Assembly: GCA_964583335.1 (NCBI GenBank)
Contig: CAZOVG010000008.1
Coordinates: 110,474-174,473, forward strand
Reading direction: 5' to 3'
From: JAGNKE01 sp964583335
GTDB lineage: Bacteria > Pseudomonadota > Alphaproteobacteria > Micavibrionales > Micavibrionaceae
DNA length: 64,000 nucleotides
This document shows, piece after piece, positions 42,875-51,464 of the stretch. Made by a program: the position numbers and the translations under genes. The notes below the pieces were generated by a model. It made no database searches and was not told the origin of the DNA. It worked only from the letters and a program-made list of their open reading frames with translations. The first letter of the stretch is position 1; each line of letters starts with the position of its first letter.

Positions 42875-43830
42875 CACTCCACCCCCATCTTCTCCTTCTC
42901 CTTCTCCTTCTCCTTCTCCTTCTCCTTCTCCGCCTCCGCCCGCGCCCACGCGATGAGAGGCTCTTTTTCGCTTTCCATTATTGTACTGCGTACTCTAAAC
43001 TCCTGCTCTTTTATGGCTTTAATTAACCTTAAAGCCTCTTGGGATACTGTTGTTTTAAATTCAAACTCTTCAAATGTTCTAACCGACATCATGGACTTTC
43101 CCCCGTACGGATCAAGACTGGCACAGGGCTTATGATTATCTATTTGAGAGACAAGGTAAGGCAGATCTGACTTTTGCGGCCAATTACTTAAAACCAGAAA
43201 ATCTTCGTCTTTTAACGCGAGTGAGGGATAGTATCTCACCACTTCCTGCGGTTCAAAATAGATCAACAAATCAATATACTGTTGCGCAGACATCTGTGAG
43301 AGTTCGTAAGGGTGTAAATCATCAAGACCACCCATAAGAAAGTAAATATATTCCTCCTCACCGCCTTTTTTATATTCCTGCTCAACTTTTTCTGATTCCT
43401 GTTTCGCCCACGCTAGAATGGCGTCTGTATCGGGCGGATATTGGTCCGTGATATATGCCTGAAACTCGCTTTCTTTTATAGCTTTGAGCAAAAAGACAGC
43501 ATGAACCCCCACCGTGCTCATATAATTTTTAAAACCCCGCCATTTTTGCGAATGTCCAAAAATAGTCGTGCCCGCATATTGAGTGCTGTCAGAAACTGAG
43601 AGTAAGTATGGAATGTCTACACGCCTTGGCCAATCTGGGATGCTCTTTTGTGAAACATCTAGAATGCTGACGTGCTTCATAAGTTCTATGTAGTGCCTCG
43701 CATTCATTTCATGCAGGTCAGATATATAAATTCGGCGAACGTAATACTCTTGTCTGAAATAGCAAAGGCCAACAACTGTGGCCGCAACGAATAAAATTCT
43801 GAAAAAACGTAAAACACCCCTTTTCAACAC
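42874..43830 (-). CDS. Repeat-family membrane protein A, two repeats and a Glu-Lys tail (unknown family)
   Basis: 318 residues. An N-terminal membrane segment (FRILFVAATVVGLCYF), a canonical repeat (MNARHYIELMKHVSILDVS, RVDIPYLLSVSDSTQYAGT, YMSTVGVHAVFLLKAIKES), a linker, a diverged repeat (MSAQQYIDLLIYFEPQEVV, SDLPYLVSQIDN) and a tail with seven Glu-Lys pairs. The start is GTG at 43830 one base after the aldehyde dehydrogenase stop; a TTG follows immediately. First of the four array genes. Confidence 0.8.
   Translation of the reverse strand: MLKRGVLRFFRILFVAATVVGLCYFRQEYYVRRIYISDLHEMNARHYIELMKHVSILDVSQKSIPDWPRRVDIPYLLSVSDSTQYAGTTIFGHSQKWRGFKNYMSTVGVHAVFLLKAIKESEFQAYITDQYPPDTDAILAWAKQESEKVEQEYKKGGEEEYIYFLMGGLDDLHPYELSQMSAQQYIDLLIYFEPQEVVRYYPSLALKDEDFLVLSNWPQKSDLPYLVSQIDNHKPCASLDPYGGKSMMSVRTFEEFEFKTTVSQEALRLIKAIKEQEFRVRSTIMESEKEPLIAWARAEAEKEKEKEKEKEKEKMGVE
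42890..42931. repeat. Hexanucleotide microsatellite, seven TTCTCC units
   Basis: Seven perfect tandem copies of TTCTCC on the plus strand, encoding seven Glu-Lys pairs at the end of protein A. Paralogues have a single unit at the same place, so the tract expanded here, probably by slippage. Unit length keeps the reading frame. Confidence 0.95.
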
Positions 43831-43831
43831 A

Positions 43832-45340
43832 TCACTCCACCTTGAACGCGATCCCCTGCGCCAGCGGCAGCGTATCCGAATAATTCACCGTAGAGGTCAC
43901 GCGCCGCATATAGGCCTTCCACGAATCCGAGCCGCTCTCGCGCCCGCCGCCCGTCTCCTTCTCCCCGCCGAACGCGCCGCCGATCTCCGCCCCGCTCGTG
44001 CCGATATTCACGTTCGCGATGCCGCAATCGCTGCCCGTCTCGCTCGTAAACAGCTCCGCCTCGCGCAGATCGTTGGTGAAGATCGCCGAAGACAAGCCCT
44101 GCGGCACCGCGTTGTGCCGCGCGATGGCCTCCGCAAGGTCCGTATACGAAAACACATAGAGAATCGGCGCGAACGTCTCCTCATGCACGTTATCCGCCTT
44201 CCCCTTCATCTCGACCAGCGCCGGGTAGGCGTAATAGGCGTTAGGATATTGCTTGGCCAGCGCCCGGCCCCCGCCCGTGACGACTCCGCCGTTCTTCTTG
44301 GCGGTCTTGAGCGCCCGCTCCATGGAATCGAACGCCGCCTTGTCGATCAGCGGCCCGACCAGCGTCCCCGCCTCCAGCGGGTTGCCGATTGAAAGCTTGC
44401 CGTAGGCCTTCTTCAAACGGCCCACGAACTTCGCATAGATGGATTTGTGCACGAAGATCCGCCGCGTAGTGGTACAGCGCTGCCCCGCCGTCCCCACAGC
44501 CCCGAACACGATCCCCTGAAACGCCAGATCGAGATCGGCGGAGGGCGCGACGATGATCGCGTTATTCCCGCCCAGCTCCAAAATGCTGCGCCCGAATCGC
44601 TGCGCCACGCGCGGCCCGACGATCCGCCCCATCGCGCAGCTGCCCGTCGCGCTGATGACCGGAACGCGCTTGTCGTCGACCAGAACCTCACCGACCGCCT
44701 TATCACCGATCAAAAGCTGCGAAAGCCCCTCCGGCGCGTCCTTGCCGAACCGCTTGCACGCCTCAAGGAACAGGTTCTGACACGCCAGCGCCGTGACGGG
44801 TGTTTTCTCCGAAGGCTTCCAGATCACGCTGTCCCCGCACACGAACGCCAGCGCGGCGTTCCACGCCCACACGGCGACAGGGAAGTTGAACGCGCTGATG
44901 ACCCCCACCGGGCCGATCGGGTGCCAGATTTCCCGCATCTTGTGCGCGGGCCGCTCCGAGGTGATGGTCAGACCGTAAAGCTGGCGGCTCAGCCCCACCG
45001 CGAAGTCGCAGATGTCGATCATCTCCTGCACCTCGCCCAGCCCCTCCTGAAAAATCTTCCCGCATTCGAGGCTGACCAGCCGGCCCAGCGCCTCCTTGTT
45101 CTCGCGCAGAATCTCCCCGTACAGCCGCACCAGCTCCCCGCGTCTGGGCGCCGGAACGCTGCGCCACGCCGCGAACGCCTTGACCGAGAGCGCGATAATC
45201 TTGTCCGCGTCCTTCGCGCTGTGCGTCTTCACCGCCGCGATATGCGCCCCGTCTATGGGCGAAAAGACGTCAAGATCTCCGCCGCGCAAAACCTTGTTGT
45301 CGAGTCCGAGTGCGGTAAAAATTTGCTGCGGCTGAGTCAT
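43832..45340 (-). CDS. Aldehyde dehydrogenase, ALDH7-like (aminoadipate-semialdehyde type)
   Basis: 502 residues. Catalytic C289 (GTAGQRCTTTRR), general base E255 (LELGGNN), oxyanion Asn in SAFNFPVAVWAWN, and the VIWKPSEKTP cofactor lysine. The sequence style (GKIFQEGLGEVQEMIDICDFAVGLSRQLYG) is that of ALDH7/antiquitin, which oxidises alpha-aminoadipate semialdehyde in lysine breakdown. The ATG at 45340 has GGGGGT seven bases upstream. It is the first gene before the repeat-family array, separated by one base, so it likely shares their promoter. Confidence 0.93.
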   Translation of the reverse strand: MTQPQQIFTALGLDNKVLRGGDLDVFSPIDGAHIAAVKTHSAKDADKIIALSVKAFAAWRSVPAPRRGELVRLYGEILRENKEALGRLVSLECGKIFQEGLGEVQEMIDICDFAVGLSRQLYGLTITSERPAHKMREIWHPIGPVGVISAFNFPVAVWAWNAALAFVCGDSVIWKPSEKTPVTALACQNLFLEACKRFGKDAPEGLSQLLIGDKAVGEVLVDDKRVPVISATGSCAMGRIVGPRVAQRFGRSILELGGNNAIIVAPSADLDLAFQGIVFGAVGTAGQRCTTTRRIFVHKSIYAKFVGRLKKAYGKLSIGNPLEAGTLVGPLIDKAAFDSMERALKTAKKNGGVVTGGGRALAKQYPNAYYAYPALVEMKGKADNVHEETFAPILYVFSYTDLAEAIARHNAVPQGLSSAIFTNDLREAELFTSETGSDCGIANVNIGTSGAEIGGAFGGEKETGGGRESGSDSWKAYMRRVTSTVNYSDTLPLAQGIAFKVE

Positions 45341-45616
45341 CGGTATACCCCCAAAATCAAAGCGTGAATCAAAGCTCAAAAATGATGGAATCACTCTACC
45401 ATGAGCCTCTGGCGGCGCGAAGATGCAAAGACGTAACCCCCTGTTAGAAAGCCGGTTTTTAAAGTTATTTAAACGTTTATAGAAAAAAAGGGACAACGCC
45501 TCCCGATTCAAGAAAAAGTCAAATAAATTATCTTTCTATAAAAAGAAATCGTTCTTGCCCTTTTTTTAAACTTGGATAGAGAATATTTGAATGTGCAACG
45601 CAAAACAGGAGCGTAT

Positions 45617-46135
45617 ATGTTAATGGTTAAGGGCTACACGGGATCCGACTCTTTTGGGGGCACGGGTCTCTATGCGGGCGAGACGATCCGTAAGGGAACG
45701 CTCATCTGGCAATACAGCCCGGCCGTTACGCGCTTCGTCTCCGTGGAGCAGTATTTTTCCCTCAAAGGCGATGAACTCGAACGGGTCAGACGCTATTCCG
45801 TGCCCATGGCCGCTCTGGAAGAACGACCTCCCGTGATCGGCCTCCTCGTCTCCGAGGATATAAGCCGCCACGCGAACCACAGCGACACGCCCAACACCGC
45901 CCCGATTATCGGGCTTTTTGATGCCTCCATCGACCCGGCCCTCCAACCCGAATACGCCCTCCGCGATATCAAAAAAGGCGAAGAAATCACCTGCAACTAC
46001 GCCCAGTGGGACCCCTTGAACATCGTCCACAGCCTCGGCGTGATCTCCGGCAAGACCTTTTTGATCCAGCAGGCCCCCATCGCCATCATCGCGCAGGACA
46101 ACATCCCCCAGACCCGCACCTACGCCACCACCTGA
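45617..46135 (+). CDS. SET-domain protein
   Basis: 172 residues forming little more than a SET domain: GGTGLYAGETIRKGTLIWQY at the start, RHANHSDTPNT and EITCNYAQWD for the pseudoknot that binds SAM and lysine. SET proteins methylate protein lysines; bacterial substrates are mostly unknown. AGGAG lies five bases before the ATG at 45617. An open frame from a TTG at 45572 is less likely. There is no post-SET cysteine cluster. Confidence 0.8.
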   Translation: MLMVKGYTGSDSFGGTGLYAGETIRKGTLIWQYSPAVTRFVSVEQYFSLKGDELERVRRYSVPMAALEERPPVIGLLVSEDISRHANHSDTPNTAPIIGLFDASIDPALQPEYALRDIKKGEEITCNYAQWDPLNIVHSLGVISGKTFLIQQAPIAIIAQDNIPQTRTYATT

Positions 46136-46200
46136 TGCGGCGCAACCGCGCTGCCAGATAAGCTTTGCAGGACGCGGCGCATCCTGCTAAAACCCCCCGC

Positions 46201-48057
46201 ATGTCCGATCTTATTCTCAGCGTTGAAGATGCTTGCGTGATCCTTGGCGGCAAACCCTTTTTCGAGGGCCTGACCTTCCACATCCACGCCGGGCGCAAGA
46301 TCGCCCTCGTCGGCAAGAACGGCGCGGGCAAGACGACCCTCATGAACCTCATCACCGGAGAGCGCGAACTCGACGACGGCAAACGCTGGACCCTTCCGGG
46401 CGTCACCACCGGCTATATGCGCCAGCACGTCGATCCGACCGACCAGACCGTGATGGATTTCGTCTTCGAGGGTCTGGAGGCCGACACCGAGGAATGGGAC
46501 AAGACCTATAAGGTCGAAATGGTCATCCAGCCTCTGGGCCTCGACGTGAACGACCGCCTGAACACCCTGTCGGGGGGTCAGCTCCGCCGCGCCGCCCTCG
46601 CCCGCGCATTGGTCGAGGAACCCGACATCCTGCTCCTTGATGAGCCGACCAACCACATGGACCTCGAACTCATCGAATGGCTGGAACGCTACCTGCAATC
46701 CTACCGGGGCGCCGTGCTTTGCATCTCGCACGACCGGGCCTTCCTCGCCAACATCACCGACCGCGTCTTCTGGCTCGACCGGGGCGCACTGAAGGTCAGC
46801 CCGCGCGGCTTCCGCTATTTCGAGGAATGGTCGAAGGAGCTTCTGGAGCAAGAAGGCCGCGCCCTGCAAAATCAGGCCAAAAAGGTCGAACTGGAGATGG
46901 AATGGGCCACGCGCGGGGTCAAGGCGCGGGTCAAACGCAACATCAGACGCCAGGAACAGGCCTTCGAAGCCCGCGACGCGCTGGAGGACGCGCAAAAGCA
47001 ATATAGGCGCATCGTCTCCAAGATCGAACTCCCGCCGCTCAAAGCCGAGGAATCGTCCCAGAACATCGCCGAATTCATGCAGGTCTGCAAAGGCTTCGAC
47101 ACGCCCAAGACCGGCGGCCGCCTCGTCATCCTCGATAAATTCAACATGCGCATCAAAAAGCGCGACCGCATCGGCCTGATGGGCAAGAACGGCTCGGGCA
47201 AGACCACCTTCCTGCGCATGCTGACCGGGGAGGAAAAGCCCGACACCGGAAAGGTGAAAATCTCGAAGGAGCTGGCCTTCTCCTATTTCGACCAGAACCG
47301 CTCGCAGCTCATGACCGACAAGACCTTGAAGGAAAACCTCTGCCCGCCCGGCACCGACTATCTTGAGGTGCGCGGCAAGCAACGCCATGTCTGCGGCTAC
47401 CTCAAGGATTTCCTGTTCGAGCCTGACGATGCATGGCGCTCGGTAAAAACCCTCTCCGGCGGCCAGAAGAACCGCCTGATGCTGGCCAAGATTCTGGCAA
47501 ACCCCGGCAGCTTCCTGATCCTTGACGAACCGACCAACGACCTCGACATGGACACGCTCGACATGCTGACCAAGGTCATCCACAGCTATGACGGAACGCT
47601 CGTCGTCGTCTCCCACGACCGCGACTTCCTCGACCGCACGGTGAACAAGATGCTGGTGTTCGAGGGCGGCGGCGTGGTGGAGGGCATCATCGGCGGCTAC
47701 AGCGATTATGTGGCCTTCAAAAAGGCGCAGGCCGCCGACATTTTGCCCGCCGAGGCCGAATACAGGCCGCAGCAAAAAAAGCGGGAGGAGCCGCAAACCC
47801 CGCCCCCGCCGAAACCCTCGAACGTCAAAATGACGTTCAAGCTCAAACACGAGCTGGAACAGCTGCCCGAAAAGATCAAAAAACTCGAAAAGGAACTCAC
47901 CGCCCTGCAACAGGCGATGGAAAACCCGCGCCTTTACATGGAAAACCCCGAGGAATTCGACCGCGTGACCAAACGCCTGCCCCGCGCGCAAAAAGAACTG
48001 GAAACCGCCGAAACCCGCTGGCTGGAACTTGAGGAAATCAGGGAACAGGCGGGGTAA
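46201..48057 (+). CDS. uup: ABC-F ATPase Uup
   Basis: About 618 residues, two ATPase domains in one chain and no membrane segment. Walker A motifs are GKNGAGKTT and GKNGSGKTT; signatures LSGGQLRRA and LSGGQKNRL; Walker B LLLDEPTNHMD and LILDEPTNDLD. The C-terminal coiled coil (KLKHELEQLPEKIKKLEKEL) is the DNA-binding Uup feature. ABC-F proteins act on ribosomes or branched DNA intermediates. The ATG at 46201 was chosen over one 12 codons earlier because it starts the conserved fold. Confidence 0.93.
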   Translation: MSDLILSVEDACVILGGKPFFEGLTFHIHAGRKIALVGKNGAGKTTLMNLITGERELDDGKRWTLPGVTTGYMRQHVDPTDQTVMDFVFEGLEADTEEWDKTYKVEMVIQPLGLDVNDRLNTLSGGQLRRAALARALVEEPDILLLDEPTNHMDLELIEWLERYLQSYRGAVLCISHDRAFLANITDRVFWLDRGALKVSPRGFRYFEEWSKELLEQEGRALQNQAKKVELEMEWATRGVKARVKRNIRRQEQAFEARDALEDAQKQYRRIVSKIELPPLKAEESSQNIAEFMQVCKGFDTPKTGGRLVILDKFNMRIKKRDRIGLMGKNGSGKTTFLRMLTGEEKPDTGKVKISKELAFSYFDQNRSQLMTDKTLKENLCPPGTDYLEVRGKQRHVCGYLKDFLFEPDDAWRSVKTLSGGQKNRLMLAKILANPGSFLILDEPTNDLDMDTLDMLTKVIHSYDGTLVVVSHDRDFLDRTVNKMLVFEGGGVVEGIIGGYSDYVAFKKAQAADILPAEAEYRPQQKKREEPQTPPPPKPSNVKMTFKLKHELEQLPEKIKKLEKELTALQQAMENPRLYMENPEEFDRVTKRLPRAQKELETAETRWLELEEIREQAG

Positions 48058-48110
48058 TGTTTCTAGAGTCTTGTTGAGGCAATACCAAAATAGCCTTAAA
48101 AATAATTATT

Positions 48111-48719
48111 ATGTTTAAATGGCTTTTTGTTCTTTCAAAAACTAGAAGAAAAATACGCAGAATTACAAAAACTTTCCGGCGGGGAAGAAACGATCATTTT
48201 TTCTTAGATCAAAAACCCAACAACCTGAACATCTATAGTTTTGAAAGTCAAAACGAAGCTCCAGAAAAAAAGCCAAACGAATCAATCAAAGCGCGCGTTA
48301 GGCAGATCATAGACGGAGATACAGTCATAGTGAGCATAGGTTTAAGCGAGATTATCGTTCGCCTGGATTCGATTGATTGCCCCGAAGACGGCCAGTATTG
48401 GGGAGATATAGCCAAATACGGACTTATAAAGATAGTCGGCGGCCAGAATGTTCGCCTCGAAAGGCACGGCATAGATAGCTATGGAAGAACGCTTGCAACG
48501 ATCTATGTCTGGAGTGAAGAAAAAAATGAGTGGTTAAATGTAAACGAACGCATGGTCACGCTGGGTCACGCATGGGTCATGCGAAGGTTTTATAACCACC
48601 TGCCAGAAGACAGGAAAGAAAGGCTAAACCGATTAGAAAGATGGGCTAAAACAAAGAAAATCGGCCTCTGGCACCAAACAGATCCCATACCGCCTTGGAA
48701 ATGGAGGAATAAAGAGTGA
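48111..48719 (+). CDS. Staphylococcal-nuclease-fold (thermonuclease-like) protein
   Basis: 202 residues. A basic N-terminus of about 55 residues precedes an SNase domain: calcium site DGDT (68-71), R84 and E92 in VRLDSIDCPE, R126 in SYGRTLA. These match the catalytic Arg/Glu/Arg of the family. It ends with aromatic IPPWKWRNKE. No signal peptide, although the start is hydrophobic (KWLFVLS). Base composition is more AT-rich than its neighbours and no ribosome-binding site is evident, consistent with acquired DNA. Confidence 0.82.
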   Translation: MFKWLFVLSKTRRKIRRITKTFRRGRNDHFFLDQKPNNLNIYSFESQNEAPEKKPNESIKARVRQIIDGDTVIVSIGLSEIIVRLDSIDCPEDGQYWGDIAKYGLIKIVGGQNVRLERHGIDSYGRTLATIYVWSEEKNEWLNVNERMVTLGHAWVMRRFYNHLPEDRKERLNRLERWAKTKKIGLWHQTDPIPPWKWRNKE

Positions 48720-48741
48720 CTGGAAACAGGCAAGCTCTCAC

Positions 48742-49482
48742 TCAAGGCGCAGCATTCGCCGAAGGATCAAGAACATCGATCTTCCCGTCAAAGACAGGCT
48801 TCGCATCGCGGACATCAAACCCCTGATAATAAGCCTGACCATCTTTGTTATAAATCACCATAAACTGCTCATCGGTCGTCTGACGGATCATCAAAACCTC
48901 ATCCGCAGCTTCGACAAGGCGCGTATACCCCGATCCGTCAATTCCACTCGTGAAAACTGAAGTTTTGTCCTTAACGGTCATACGTCCGTTCTCATCAGTG
49001 TCAGCCTCCACAACCTTGAAAATGAACCTGAGCGGTTTGCGGGGAACCTGATTCTTATCAGAATGTGTATCAGTTCTGAGGGTGTCATAAACGAGAAAAT
49101 CCATTTGAATAAGCTGGCTGTTAGTGGGAGCAAGCCAACGGCTTGACCTATCCTTGATGTTAAAAAAGAGAAAATTAACCTCGCTGCTTGCAGATTTTGA
49201 AAAATAGTTATCGCCGTAGTTCTGCAGGCGCATAAGCGGAATCTTGATATAATCGCTAGCCTCGATCATATCGGGATGACCCAGTTCAAATTTTTCTTTC
49301 TCAACGGACTGAGGAGAGAGATTCACGACATTGCGAACAGAGCGTTCGCGCGTAACTTCCGAAACAAACTTATAAAAAACAAACGAGGCGACCAGAAACC
49401 CGGCAACCGCAAAAAATGCGATCAGGACAGCATTCACGCGCCAGAGAAACTTGAAAAACCTGTTTTCGTCGGAAATAGCCAT
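48742..49482 (-). CDS. Membrane-anchored protein of unknown function
   Basis: 246 residues. One N-terminal membrane segment (VLIAFFAVAGFLVASFVFYKF) followed by a beta-rich soluble domain (LRFIFKVVEADTDENGRM; RLVEAADEVLMIRQTTDEQFMVIYNKDGQAYYQG). AGAGG lies ten bases before the ATG. It converges on the SNase gene with 22 bases between stops and is the last gene before mobile-element genes. I do not recognise the family. Confidence 0.75.
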   Translation of the reverse strand: MAISDENRFFKFLWRVNAVLIAFFAVAGFLVASFVFYKFVSEVTRERSVRNVVNLSPQSVEKEKFELGHPDMIEASDYIKIPLMRLQNYGDNYFSKSASSEVNFLFFNIKDRSSRWLAPTNSQLIQMDFLVYDTLRTDTHSDKNQVPRKPLRFIFKVVEADTDENGRMTVKDKTSVFTSGIDGSGYTRLVEAADEVLMIRQTTDEQFMVIYNKDGQAYYQGFDVRDAKPVFDGKIDVLDPSANAAP

Positions 49483-49517
49483 ATCAAACAGACCTCTTGA
49501 GGGGCTGAACGCAGAAA

Positions 49518-49625
49518 ATGGCGGAGAGCGAAGGAGTCTCTTCGAACTCCCTTTACGACACTCTAGCCGATTGGGAAGCCCAGCTTAAACATGCAAATGT
49601 CTCGTTCGAGGAGCCGTCCCCATGA
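49518..49625 (+). CDS. 35-residue ORF coupled to mobC
   Basis: Small acidic ORF beginning MAESEGVSSN and ending FEEPSP. Its stop overlaps the mobC ATG (ATGA), the same coupling seen between the other mobilisation genes. No clear Shine-Dalgarno (GAGGGG is 13 bases away). It may be a leader peptide, a real small gene or the 3' remnant of a larger one. No homology recognised. Confidence 0.45.
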   Translation: MAESEGVSSNSLYDTLADWEAQLKHANVSFEEPSP

Positions 49626-50080
49626 CAGGCTCCCCAAACAACACCGTCAGCCGCCTCGATGAGTTTCTGGCCGCCGCCAAGGGCGAGTCGGCCTCTCTGG
49701 CCGCTCGGAAGGCTAAACCGCTTCACCCGTTCTCCATCCGCCTTACGCAGGAGGAGCGGGAACGGCTGGAAGCCGAGGCCAAGGGCAAGCCCCTCAGCGT
49801 CTATATGCGCGAACGGCTCTTGGGCGATGGCACTGCGCCCCGGAAGCTGCGGCGTAAGCCCTCAGCGGATCAGGCCGGGCTGGCGAAGGTGCTGGGGATG
49901 CTCGGCCAGTCCCGGCTGGCCAATAACCTCAACCAGATCGCCAAGGCCGCCCATATCGGCGTGCTTGTCGTCTCCCCGGCGCTGCTCGAAGAGCTAGAGA
50001 ATGCTTGCCGGGATATCCGCATCATGCGGGACGCCTTGCTGTCAGCCTTGGGTTTCCCGCCTGCGGGGGGTGGTCCGTGA
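49622..50080 (+). CDS. Plasmid mobilisation protein, MobC-like
   Basis: 152 residues. A ribbon-helix-helix-like region (HPFSIRLTQEERERLEAEAKGKPLSVYMRERLLG) is followed by the MobC motif GQSRLANNLNQIAKAAHIG and a helical end (CRDIRIMRDALLSAL). MobC proteins bind oriT and help the relaxase open DNA. It overlaps the relaxase gene by four bases (GTGA). oriT should lie close upstream but I could not define it. Confidence 0.88.
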   Translation: MTGSPNNTVSRLDEFLAAAKGESASLAARKAKPLHPFSIRLTQEERERLEAEAKGKPLSVYMRERLLGDGTAPRKLRRKPSADQAGLAKVLGMLGQSRLANNLNQIAKAAHIGVLVVSPALLEELENACRDIRIMRDALLSALGFPPAGGGP

Positions 50081-51387
50081 TCCTCATTGGCAACCAGCGC
50101 GGCGGCGGGCGTGATCTCGCCGCCCACCTTCTTTCCGGTGAGAACGATCATGTCACCGTGCATGAAGTGCGGGGCTTTGCCTCGGAGGATGTGCAGGGGG
50201 CGTTTCAGGAAGCCTACGCAATGAGCAAGGGGACGCGCTGCAAGCAATTCCTGTTTTCGTTGTCGTTTAATCCGCCACCACGCGAACAGGTGAGCACCGA
50301 AACCTTTGAAGACGCCATAGCCCGCGCGGAAGCCAAGCTGGGCCTGACCGATCAGCCGCGCGTCATCGTCTTTCATGAGAAGGAAGGCCGCCGCCATGCC
50401 CATGCGGTGTGGAGCCGGATCGACATTGAAGAGATGAAGGCCGTCCAGCTTTCCTATTCGCACCTCAAGCTGCAAGACCTCTCGCGCGAACTCTACCTCG
50501 AACATGGCTGGAAAATGCCAGAAGGGATCGCAGACAGAAGCCGCAGCGATCCGCGCAATTTCACGCTGGATGAATGGCAACAGGCCAAGCGGAAGGATCA
50601 AGACCCACGTACCATCAAAACCGCCCTGCAGGACGCTTGGGCGATCTCGGACAGCAAGGCCGCGCTGGTCCATGCCTTGAAGGAACGCGGCTATACGCTG
50701 GCTCGCGGGGATCGGCGGGGATATCTCGCCGTCGATCATACGGGCGAAGTCTATGCCCTCCCCAAATGGGCAGGCGTTAAAACCAAGGATGTTCGCGCCC
50801 GTCTGGGGGAAGCCGATACGCTGCCCTCGCTGGATGAGGCCAAGGCCACATTCGCCAAGGACATGCAACTCACGCTGACGCGGTGGGAACGCGAACTGCA
50901 AGAGCGGATCGACGCGCAGCACACCCGCTATGAAACGCACAAGCGCAGCCTCATCGAGCGCCAGACCGCTGAACGCCAAACCCTCTTTGACGGCATAGAA
51001 GAACGCCGCATCCGGGAAACGCAGGCACGGCAAGAACGCTTCCGCACGGGGCTGGCCGGGTTCTGGGACAAGCTCCGGGGCGAACACCGCCGCTTGCGGG
51101 AAGAGAACGAGAAAGACGCCTATGATTGCCTGCTGCGGGATCGCCGCGAGAAAGACGATCTAATCTTCCGCCAGCTTGAAGCGCGCCGCGCGCTGGCGGA
51201 CCGTCACAAGCCAGATATGGAGCGGCTGCACGATCAACAGCGCGGATTGGCGGAAGACAGGGCGCGGTTTGAACGGGACGCGCCGGGGCAACGCCCGCCA
51301 GACGATGCCAAGCGGGCGTTCCTCGAAAGCCGTAAGAAATCCGGGCACGAGCCGGAACGGCCTCACGCCCCCGAACCGGAGCGATAA
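50077..51387 (+). CDS. MobA/MobL-type relaxase
   Basis: 436 residues. The relaxase domain carries the HUH metal site at H100 and H107-H109 (HEKEGRRHAHAVWSRID). The rest is a long charged coiled coil (about 260-420). It nicks and ties DNA at oriT during conjugative transfer. There is no type IV secretion gene here, so the element would be mobilised in trans. The start is the GTG at 50077 overlapping mobC. No primase or helicase domain follows. Confidence 0.9.
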   Translation: MILIGNQRGGGRDLAAHLLSGENDHVTVHEVRGFASEDVQGAFQEAYAMSKGTRCKQFLFSLSFNPPPREQVSTETFEDAIARAEAKLGLTDQPRVIVFHEKEGRRHAHAVWSRIDIEEMKAVQLSYSHLKLQDLSRELYLEHGWKMPEGIADRSRSDPRNFTLDEWQQAKRKDQDPRTIKTALQDAWAISDSKAALVHALKERGYTLARGDRRGYLAVDHTGEVYALPKWAGVKTKDVRARLGEADTLPSLDEAKATFAKDMQLTLTRWERELQERIDAQHTRYETHKRSLIERQTAERQTLFDGIEERRIRETQARQERFRTGLAGFWDKLRGEHRRLREENEKDAYDCLLRDRREKDDLIFRQLEARRALADRHKPDMERLHDQQRGLAEDRARFERDAPGQRPPDDAKRAFLESRKKSGHEPERPHAPEPER

Positions 51388-51464
51388 ATTTCGCCATATC
51401 CCCCTGAGCGTATGGCAAGGCTGGGCTATGATGCCCGAATCCCATGCGATCAGGGGTGCTCGGT

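Larger units (their letters stand above)
41127..42953 (-). repeat. Four perfect copies of a 26-base segment in the paralogue array
   Basis: Identical 26-base copies lie at 41127-41152, 41615-41640, 42389-42414 and 42928-42953, encoding WARAEAE-type peptide. Three are just before gene ends and one is after an internal repeat. The surrounding stop-start sequence (ATCACTCC then CCATCT) is also shared. They look like recombination junctions by which genes were joined or split. Confidence 0.9.

Noticed and set aside
42890..42931. Hexamer tract as CRISPR array or phase-variation switch
   Set aside because: There are no spacers, and six-base units cannot shift the reading frame.
43814..45511. Upstream extension of the aldehyde dehydrogenase to 45511
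   Set aside because: The extra 57 residues are basic and unlike the family; a good ribosome-binding site precedes the ATG at 45340.
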